A DNA stretch of 11,768 nucleotides from Candidatus Micrarchaeum sp. (GTDB lineage Archaea; Micrarchaeota; Micrarchaeia; CAILAH01): contig DYJQ01000028.1 of the NCBI GenBank assembly GCA_020723045.1, positions 1 to 11,768 on the forward strand. The letters are read 5' to 3'. The position numbers were made by a program, and so were the translations under genes. The notes under the pieces were generated by a model. It made no database searches. It was not told the origin of the DNA and saw nothing but the letters and a program-made list of their open reading frames with translations. Below are positions 6,612 to 11,768 of this stretch, piece after piece. Every line of letters starts with the position of its first letter. Position 1 is the first letter of the stretch.

Positions 6612-6876
6612 CTTGTGCTCCTTCCAGATTTTTAGCATCAATCTCAAGTTCCTCAATCATAATATCAGGTAACTCATGTATCCTTCTTATTGCTACAAGC
6701 TTACCTTGATGGAACTCAGTACTGTGAATCAACTTATCGCCAATTACCATCTGCTCCTTAGGAGAATTCTCCAAATCAGCTATAATCATACTAATCTCTC
6801 TCTCGATCTCGGCAACTATCTCAAGCCAAACCGGATTCTTTTTGAACTCCTCAAGCTGACTAATATGCAGGTGCAT
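6595..6876 (-). CDS. Small helical phage protein between portal and scaffold
   Basis: A 93-residue protein with GAGG six bases before its ATG. It overlaps the portal stop by 17 bases and the scaffold start by 17 bases, so all three are probably translated in a coupled way. The N-terminus (ISQLEEFKKNPVWLEIVAEI) is a helix with an FKK..VW..I pattern. The second half has HQGKLVAIRRIHELPDIMIE, then a strongly acidic tail. Short proteins with an 'F....W..I...L ... G.......L.LP' arrangement are familiar to me from the portal-scaffold interval of other phages, where they lack a proven role. Accessory head-assembly or portal-associated function is an inference from position. There is no signal peptide, membrane helix or catalytic motif. 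Confidence 0.82.
   Translation of the reverse strand: MHLHISQLEEFKKNPVWLEIVAEIEREISMIIADLENSPKEQMVIGDKLIHSTEFHQGKLVAIRRIHELPDIMIEELEIDAKNLEGAQDEQED
6618..6623 (-). promoter_or_regulatory. Ribosome binding site that fixes the scaffold start
   Basis: AAGGAG on the minus strand, six bases before ATGAACAAG. It selects this ATG over the in-frame one 15 codons upstream, which has no comparable site and would lengthen the overlap with the preceding gene. Confidence 0.8.
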
Positions 6877-8803
6877 TAGTTACCTCACTGAGCTTCTCCA
6901 CAGGAATCATGTTACCTTTATCTACTTGCTTTTGAATATCTTCCTCCATCATTACTTTACTACTAATGTTTGCCTTAGCAATAAACTCATCAACATTTTT
7001 AGCTCCCATTCCTCTTGCTATATGTTTAAATATTCTAACCAGATCAAATCGCTGACCGATAATAGGATTATTAGCTATAATCTGATAAAGCTGCACCCAA
7101 GCTTGAGTATCATTATTACCAGGTATACTTCCATCGTGAGGTATTATGTCATAAAATACATCTATATCACTCGGACTTACATTAACAAATCCATCACTAT
7201 ACTCAGATTGAAGCTCCTGAGCGTAATCGCCAGTTAGCTTAATACTAACTTCTTCACTCATCAACTCCTTAGTATTAGCAGCTACTATGTTAGCCAGATC
7301 AAAGTAGCTCTGCCACCCACTTACCTTCGCATACTTCTCAAGACGAGATAGTGCTGCGTTGCTAACTTGCATTGCTTCAGTAGCGCTAACTCGTTCGCTT
7401 GTTCTTCTTCTCAACCCCTTAACCGCTTCAGTAGCTCCACTAACTTCATCAGCTAAACTTTTTAGCACTGAAATATCAGCTATATTTTGACGAGTTATAT
7501 CTGACACTGGCAGTTGAAAAATGGCATCCCTAAGGTTTCTACCAAAGGCAGATCGACGAGCTCTAATCAACTTACCAGGCTTAGGCGTTGCCGCATCATT
7601 GTAATTGATGATACTTGGGTCAATAACTAGTTGATCATTGATAGACTTACGAACATTAGTAACGTGATTATTCCAAAGCCAATTAATCGCATGATGCATT
7701 CCATAAGTTACCTCAAGCGGGCTGGTCGGAGCTAACCCGTGCCCATCAAAGCTTGGGCAATCAACCGCTATTGGAAACATATTATGATCAGTTCCTTGTG
7801 GAGAAGCTGCTATCAGATACTTGTCACCTGCTACTGCAAAGAACCACTTTTCTGGATAATCAGAATCTCCAAGCCCCCATTCTGATGGAATTAAATTCAC
7901 AAACATGCACACCACGTCAACAGGGTTGGTAATATCATCAGCCCTAAAAGAATCACTTGTAATTAGTGATGAATCATATCTGCCAGTTTCACCATCAGCT
8001 ACAAAATATTTACTTTGTAAATTTCTAACATGCCGTAGGTACTTGATATTAAACCAAGGAGAATTCTCACCAAGTTCATCCTCAAGTAGCGACATTCTAT
8101 TTCGCCTTACTATCCAACCTTGAAACTCACTCTCTTGTACCAAGTGGAGTGGCGTATTAGGATCAGGGAGGTAATTATAAGGATCAATATTATATATTCT
8201 ATTACCCTCAAACATTGCTACATACTCCCTCAAGGGGCCTGATTTGAAGAACTTGGCAGCAGTTCTACTAAAGAAATTCCCCTCAGCCTTGCGATACCCC
8301 ATAATTCTATCCCACTCAACAACTACAGGGCCTATACCATACACTATCCCATCTCGCCACATAGTGTGTAGTGCGAGAGGATTCTTAAACCTACGATTCT
8401 GCTTATCAATTACATGCTGCATTAAAATTGCGCCAATAGTATCTCGGCTCTCAACTCCCTCGTACCTGAAAATGGGATCATTAAGGAAAGCAGCTACTTG
8501 GTAAGTCAGCAATGTTTCTAAATTAGCAAAGCTTAGTGGAACAACTATCGAAACTGGCTTACGATAGTCATCCCAGATAATATCTTTCTCTTCCTCATCA
8601 AGATCAATGTAAGCGGTTAGTATGCGATCAAGCTCACGCCACTTGGCAAATCTCGGCTTTATAAAGCTACTTGCCGCGTCAGCTCGCTCCATTACCATCC
8701 TAACTATGTCATCATGAATCTCAGAACCTGGCTTAAGGTTGAGACCCTCTGGATAACGATAGTCGTAAGTGACACTATCAATGCTTTCTAACTGTTCAAA
8801 CAT
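6860..8803 (-). CDS. Portal protein
   Basis: A 647-residue protein whose ATG follows the previous stop directly (TAGATG) with only a weak GGCGG nearby, suggesting translation by coupling. Portal features in order: an N-terminal helical region with LSFANLETLLTYQVAAFLND near residues 90-109; the stem-entry pattern RDGIVYGIGPVVVEWDR near 150-166; the wing strand YNIDPYNYLPDPNTP near 204-217; a core helix segment HHAINWLWNNHVTNVRKSIN in the middle; and the late 'G..EAVKGLRRRTSERVSATE' stretch followed by QVSNAALSRLEKYAK, typical of the channel helix and crown region. The length fits podovirus-type portals. It forms the dodecameric ring at one vertex, nucleates assembly, and docks terminase then the adaptor. 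There is no fused protease or head-maturation domain. Confidence 0.94.
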   Translation of the reverse strand: MFEQLESIDSVTYDYRYPEGLNLKPGSEIHDDIVRMVMERADAASSFIKPRFAKWRELDRILTAYIDLDEEEKDIIWDDYRKPVSIVVPLSFANLETLLTYQVAAFLNDPIFRYEGVESRDTIGAILMQHVIDKQNRRFKNPLALHTMWRDGIVYGIGPVVVEWDRIMGYRKAEGNFFSRTAAKFFKSGPLREYVAMFEGNRIYNIDPYNYLPDPNTPLHLVQESEFQGWIVRRNRMSLLEDELGENSPWFNIKYLRHVRNLQSKYFVADGETGRYDSSLITSDSFRADDITNPVDVVCMFVNLIPSEWGLGDSDYPEKWFFAVAGDKYLIAASPQGTDHNMFPIAVDCPSFDGHGLAPTSPLEVTYGMHHAINWLWNNHVTNVRKSINDQLVIDPSIINYNDAATPKPGKLIRARRSAFGRNLRDAIFQLPVSDITRQNIADISVLKSLADEVSGATEAVKGLRRRTSERVSATEAMQVSNAALSRLEKYAKVSGWQSYFDLANIVAANTKELMSEEVSIKLTGDYAQELQSEYSDGFVNVSPSDIDVFYDIIPHDGSIPGNNDTQAWVQLYQIIANNPIIGQRFDLVRIFKHIARGMGAKNVDEFIAKANISSKVMMEEDIQKQVDKGNMIPVEKLSEVTNAPAY

Positions 8804-9367
8804 CTACACCGCCACATAAAGAAGTTCAATATAAATATCTCCAACATCTACAAGCTCAGTCAAATCCGCTGGAGAAGCATCATTACGTAGAAACGTAATT
8901 GTGACTTCACCTTCTGACACTGAGGCTCCGCAATTAAGTGCAGTTCCACAGTAGTTCAATCCCATAACAGCAAAAACATCAACTGGATCGATCGAGAAAG
9001 CATCGGCGCTAATTATTAATACATTTCCATTTGCTCCGAGCGTGAAAACTCCTTCAGTAGCTCCTTTTGCAACTTCAGTCGCCGCCACTTCATCAGCGTT
9101 ATAAGTATTGATAATCTCAATGCTAACCTTACCAGCAGCAGCTCCATCCGTAAGCCGAACTGTAGCATGACGACGAAAACTAGCAGACATCGTTTCAACA
9201 TCTTGCAAACGCGCTGCATCTTCATTAGCCGTCGGCGTACCTTCAATGCGAATAACACTTGTAGTCCTTATACCTTTGAAGTTCAAGGTAGGATCATCGC
9301 TATAAGAAGCTTCGTCATCAAATATAAAAGGTCCTGTGGAACCTATCCAGATATATTTTAATGCCAT
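8804..9367 (-). CDS. Fibre- or decoration-like virion structural protein
   Basis: A 187-residue protein starting at the only suitable ATG (the next Met is about 55 residues in). No Shine-Dalgarno sequence is visible; instead a perfect palindrome ends six bases upstream. The N-terminal part has beta strands (LKYIWIGSTGPFIFDDEASY) followed by IRIEGTPTANEDAARLQDVE, the type of linker I know from phage tail fibres ('I.GL..P....DA...YVD'). The middle is a beta-type domain (HATVRLTDGAAAGKVSIEII). The C-terminal 46 residues (NCGASVSEGEVTITF, then DLTELVDVGDIYIELLYV) align without gaps to the C-terminus of the fibre-like gene upstream of the terminase, with 13 identical positions by my count. A virion component is likely; whether head fibre, decoration or tail fibre is open. 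Confidence 0.82.
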   Translation of the reverse strand: MALKYIWIGSTGPFIFDDEASYSDDPTLNFKGIRTTSVIRIEGTPTANEDAARLQDVETMSASFRRHATVRLTDGAAAGKVSIEIINTYNADEVAATEVAKGATEGVFTLGANGNVLIISADAFSIDPVDVFAVMGLNYCGTALNCGASVSEGEVTITFLRNDASPADLTELVDVGDIYIELLYVAV

Positions 9368-9373
9368 ACTGTT

Positions 9374-9392
9374 ATTTTGAAATTTTCAAAAT
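9374..9392. repeat. 19-base perfect palindrome, copy 2 of the repeat
   Basis: ATTTTGAAATTTTCAAAAT is an inverted repeat with nine-base arms around one central base. Its first 17 bases equal the copy after the capsid gene. It continues on the right as GATA, mirroring the TATC to the left of copy 1, so the two together imply a longer ideal palindrome with 13-base arms. It fills the 39-base gap between the terminase stop and the next start, where a ribosome binding site would be expected. Candidate roles are an operator, promoter element or RNA hairpin. Confidence 0.75.
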
Positions 9393-9406
9393 GATAGATA
9401 CAAAAA

Positions 9407-10957
9407 TCAATATGCGAATCTAAATTCCTCACCAGGATCATCAACCAAAACATCTGCATATTCTTCTTCAAGCGGATTATCACTATCCTCATATTCATTC
9501 TGAAAATATATAGCACCTATCTCCATCATCTCCACGATGTAAGCAGCTGCATCCATTACATCCCAGCGCTTCGATCGTGGAAAGCTAAGTAACTGTACTT
9601 CGAGCTGGCTGGTTGAAGCCGGAGCGCTATTATGATACACTAATCCTTGGCGATAATAAGGCAATAAACTTGCTACTCTTGCTGCCTTTCCTCCATACTC
9701 ACCACCAAGTTCACCTTTACCAGATCGGGCTCTCAACCAAACTGGCTCAAAGAATAAACCAGCTCTACTCATAGCATCCTTTAATGGATGCTTTATAAAC
9801 TCCTCAAGACCAGTTACTTCAACACCAATAGCTTGTGCGTTGTAGCGCTTAGCAGTGCTGATAGCATCATAATAAAGCTCATCAGGATGATGGAATTCTC
9901 CTCTAGCTTCACGCACGTACATAGCTCTATTCTCAACATCAATTCCCCAAACTACAATTCCACTTTGTGCATTGTGCATCTTTGAAGTTTTAGCAGGATC
10001 AATAATAACTACACTAATTATCTTATTATCTGCAACTCGATTAGCGAATACCTCATCAGCTTCGCTATAATACTGAAATAGCTCGGCTTTAAATGTAGCG
10101 TCCTCACGAGAGATAGCCTTAGACATAAACTCCCTTGCGAACTGATCCATAGTTCGCTTCCGACGATGCTCAGCGACAATTCTATCAAGCCTATCTTGAG
10201 GCATAAAATCTGGGCATAGTGTCTTGAATGAATCATCACACACGCTTAAATCAAGTGTCTCCCACTCAGGAGACTCAAGTAATTCTACTAATAAGCTATC
10301 CTCGTGCTTGATAGTATCAATATAAAACATCTCCCAATTATCATGATGCTGCGGAACACTATATTGCGCACCAGTGTAGAAACGCTCCTTAAGCCGCTTG
10401 CGAATTTCCTCATTAAGTATTTCTTCATCATCTTCCAGGTCATCAAACACTAAAAAATCTGGACGATAGTCTCGCCAGTTTAATCCACGAAGTTGCTGTT
10501 TCCATCCGCGAGGGACAATTAGCGTATCGAAAGCTACGTATGACTTCTTACTCCACTCACCTCGATCATCACTGTAATCAAGTATTTTAGGATCTCCAAA
10601 CACTTTATAAGGTAACTCAACATTCCTGAGCTTATCTTTAATGTCCTCGGTTTGCTCGATAGCATGAGTTTCAGACTTACTAACGTAAGGGATAAACTTT
10701 CGGCTTCTATAATGAACAGCTTTACAAGCTGCCGCTTTAGCGATACTCGTCTTACCCAACCCTCGTGGCGCTGATATAGCTTTCTTTTTCGCATCGCTAT
10801 TATCAAGTAAATCGAAGATTTTATCGTGCAACTTTGAGAAAGGTCTAGAAAACGTGTTTGGATAGAACGTCTTGCAATACTTTCTCGTATCACCAAAGCA
10901 CATTGCAAGCAAATCCAAAAATTGCTCGTCGGATTTTATGTTAGCTTCAATTAACAT
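9407..10957 (-). CDS. terL: Large terminase subunit (DNA packaging ATPase-nuclease)
   Basis: I start at the ATG giving 516 residues (MLIEANIKSDEQFLDLL), two bases after the previous stop (TAGAAATG); an in-frame TTG eight codons earlier is possible but would overlap that gene. Using ATG numbering: Walker A is SAPRGLGKTS near 62-71, with the variable Arg expected in TerL; Walker B is FLVFDDLEDD near 168-177; DTIKHEDSL near 214-222 fits the coupling motif. The C-terminal RNase H-like nuclease shows VVIIDPAKTS (Asp near 320), AIGVEVTG (Glu near 380) and WDVMDAAAYI (Asp near 466 and 469), a complete acidic set. It pumps DNA through the portal and cuts concatemers. The portal follows one gene later. 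No small terminase subunit is visible; it may lie beyond the right edge. Confidence 0.96.
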   Translation of the reverse strand: MLIEANIKSDEQFLDLLAMCFGDTRKYCKTFYPNTFSRPFSKLHDKIFDLLDNSDAKKKAISAPRGLGKTSIAKAAACKAVHYRSRKFIPYVSKSETHAIEQTEDIKDKLRNVELPYKVFGDPKILDYSDDRGEWSKKSYVAFDTLIVPRGWKQQLRGLNWRDYRPDFLVFDDLEDDEEILNEEIRKRLKERFYTGAQYSVPQHHDNWEMFYIDTIKHEDSLLVELLESPEWETLDLSVCDDSFKTLCPDFMPQDRLDRIVAEHRRKRTMDQFAREFMSKAISREDATFKAELFQYYSEADEVFANRVADNKIISVVIIDPAKTSKMHNAQSGIVVWGIDVENRAMYVREARGEFHHPDELYYDAISTAKRYNAQAIGVEVTGLEEFIKHPLKDAMSRAGLFFEPVWLRARSGKGELGGEYGGKAARVASLLPYYRQGLVYHNSAPASTSQLEVQLLSFPRSKRWDVMDAAAYIVEMMEIGAIYFQNEYEDSDNPLEEEYADVLVDDPGEEFRFAY

Positions 10958-10959
10958 TT

Positions 10960-11768
10960 CTACGGAGAAGTTAAATACCAAAGGCTGACGCGAATCAATC
11001 CACTATCAACTAAAGAAGTCATATCCTGTAGAACTCCAGCGGTATCATAAAATGCTATAGCTAAATCTGGAGGTACTCCATACGGCCTACAGGTTATATC
11101 AGCTCCAGCAATCTGAACATCAGTTATCCATCCTCGTATATAATCGGTGAAGACAGTATCTTTTAGAGTAAGAGATTGCCCAGTCGTTGATAGAGAGTAG
11201 TAAGTGCCGTCATAACCTTTACCTATGTTATCAATCTCAGAAACGTGATTTCCATTATAGTTATTGAATAGCGTAACCTTTATTGTACTTGGATTTGTAC
11301 CGTTATCAATCAAAAGTTCTGACGCTCTCAAGCTCACACCAGGTGTGCCACTAAGAATAGCATTACCAACACTTTGTCCATCAACAGCATCAGCATTAAG
11401 ATTAGTTACAACAGTTGAAGAAGCTACTGTAAACGGAGGAGTTCCAGTTGGTACATCGCTTTCAAATGTCTTAGCTTTAATCTTATAATCACCAGCATCC
11501 CAATCAGCAGTCAGCGGAACGGTACCATTAGCAAGTACCGCTCCAGTAACTGTTGAGATATTAGCCCAGCTTCCGCCTTTATGCTTAACTTGAATGTTGC
11601 CACTTGCTGTAGTTCTAAGTCCATAACCACCAGAACCAGCATCTGCAGTAGATAAAGCAGCAGTATCTGCAGCATTATCTGTGAAGTTTATATATCTGCA
11701 TGAATCAGTTCCAACAATTCCAAGGCCATAGTTGTTAATCCACAAGCGATTCTTTGTGTCATCATATT
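10960..11768 (-). CDS. Fibre-like structural protein (3' part, runs off right edge)
   Basis: The frame is open to the window edge, so the start lies outside; an internal TTG 23 bases from the edge is unlikely to be the true start because coding sense continues through it (YDDTKNRLWINNYGLGIVG). About 268 residues are visible. The N-terminal part has beta-type repeats (GYGLRTTASGNIQVKHKGGS). A segment ESDVPTGTPPFTVASSTVV, followed by TNLNADAVDGQSVG, is a motif I know from many phage tail fibres ('TGTAPF.V.S...V.NLNAD.LDG'). The C-terminus (ITCRPYGVPPDLAIAF, then DMTSLVDSGLIRVSLWYL) resembles that of the 187-residue protein after the terminase. A fibre or other surface-exposed virion protein is likely. 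Its stop is two bases before the terminase ATG, so terminase translation is probably coupled to it. Confidence 0.8.
   Translation of the reverse strand, partial: YDDTKNRLWINNYGLGIVGTDSCRYINFTDNAADTAALSTADAGSGGYGLRTTASGNIQVKHKGGSWANISTVTGAVLANGTVPLTADWDAGDYKIKAKTFESDVPTGTPPFTVASSTVVTNLNADAVDGQSVGNAILSGTPGVSLRASELLIDNGTNPSTIKVTLFNNYNGNHVSEIDNIGKGYDGTYYSLSTTGQSLTLKDTVFTDYIRGWITDVQIAGADITCRPYGVPPDLAIAFYDTAGVLQDMTSLVDSGLIRVSLWYLTSP

Noticed and set aside
6369..6635. Plus-strand open frame with Phe/Leu/Ile/Ser-rich, membrane-like translation
   Set aside because: It is the antisense shadow of the acidic scaffold repeats; GAA and GAT codons read backwards give hydrophobic residues.
6926..7237. Plus-strand open frame inside the portal gene
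   Set aside because: The portal reading frame is continuous and motif-rich here; the plus-strand peptide is low-complexity Ile/Asn/Ser/Tyr typical of AT-rich antisense.
9407..10981. TTG start for the terminase, eight codons upstream of the chosen ATG
   Set aside because: It lies within the preceding gene without a clear ribosome binding site, while the ATG lies two bases after the preceding stop in a common coupled arrangement. Not fully excluded.
10960..11768. Diversity-generating retroelement target in the fibre-like gene
   Set aside because: No template repeat copy, reverse transcriptase or adenine-biased variable block is visible in the window.
1..11768. A defence, toxin-antitoxin or other new enzymatic system hidden among the structural genes
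   Set aside because: All minus-strand genes fit a phage head-tail module; none shows nuclease, toxin, kinase or sensor motifs apart from the terminase's own ATPase and nuclease.

Overview
The window looks like the virion-assembly (head and tail) module of a tailed double-stranded DNA phage (Caudoviricetes), free or as a prophage. Every supported gene lies on the minus strand, so transcription runs from the right end to the left. Base composition is moderately AT-rich by eye. Most genes have clear Shine-Dalgarno sequences, so the host initiates translation in the ordinary bacterial way; nothing in the window identifies the host. There are no integration genes, tRNAs, CRISPR arrays or insertion sequences, and no gap without a gene exceeds about 75 bases.

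Layout in transcription order: (1) the 3' part of a fibre-like structural gene entering from the right edge; (2) the large terminase subunit, the packaging motor; (3) a 187-residue structural protein whose C-terminus resembles that of gene 1; (4) the portal; (5) a 93-residue accessory protein; (6) an acidic scaffolding protein; (7) a 113-residue beta-rich, decoration-like protein; (8) a major capsid protein of the phiSU10-like (DUF5309) type, followed by a strong hairpin; (9) a 117-residue protein of unknown role; (10) a head-tail adaptor-like protein; (11) a 101-residue charged helical protein; (12) a 528-residue tail protein, probably nozzle-like; (13) a 140-residue protein with a possible GNAT-like fold; (14) the 5' part of a virion protein beginning MGKSGGG that runs off the left edge.

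The genes together describe one assembly pathway. Scaffold and capsid protein build a procapsid on the portal, terminase packages DNA through it, and the adaptor and nozzle-like proteins close the vertex and form a short tail. Genes 13 and 14 probably supply internal or tail-tip proteins. The portal-scaffold-capsid-adaptor-nozzle order, with no tail-tube or tape-measure gene seen, favours a podovirus-like virion, but the window stops before the end of the module.

The most unusual signals are regulatory and evolutionary rather than a new enzymatic system. A 17-base AT-rich sequence with a palindromic core occurs exactly twice, each time just upstream of a start codon in one of the two largest gene gaps. 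Two fibre-like proteins with related C-termini flank the terminase. A 12-base-pair hairpin follows the capsid gene. I found no sign of a defence, retron, diversity-generating or toxin system.
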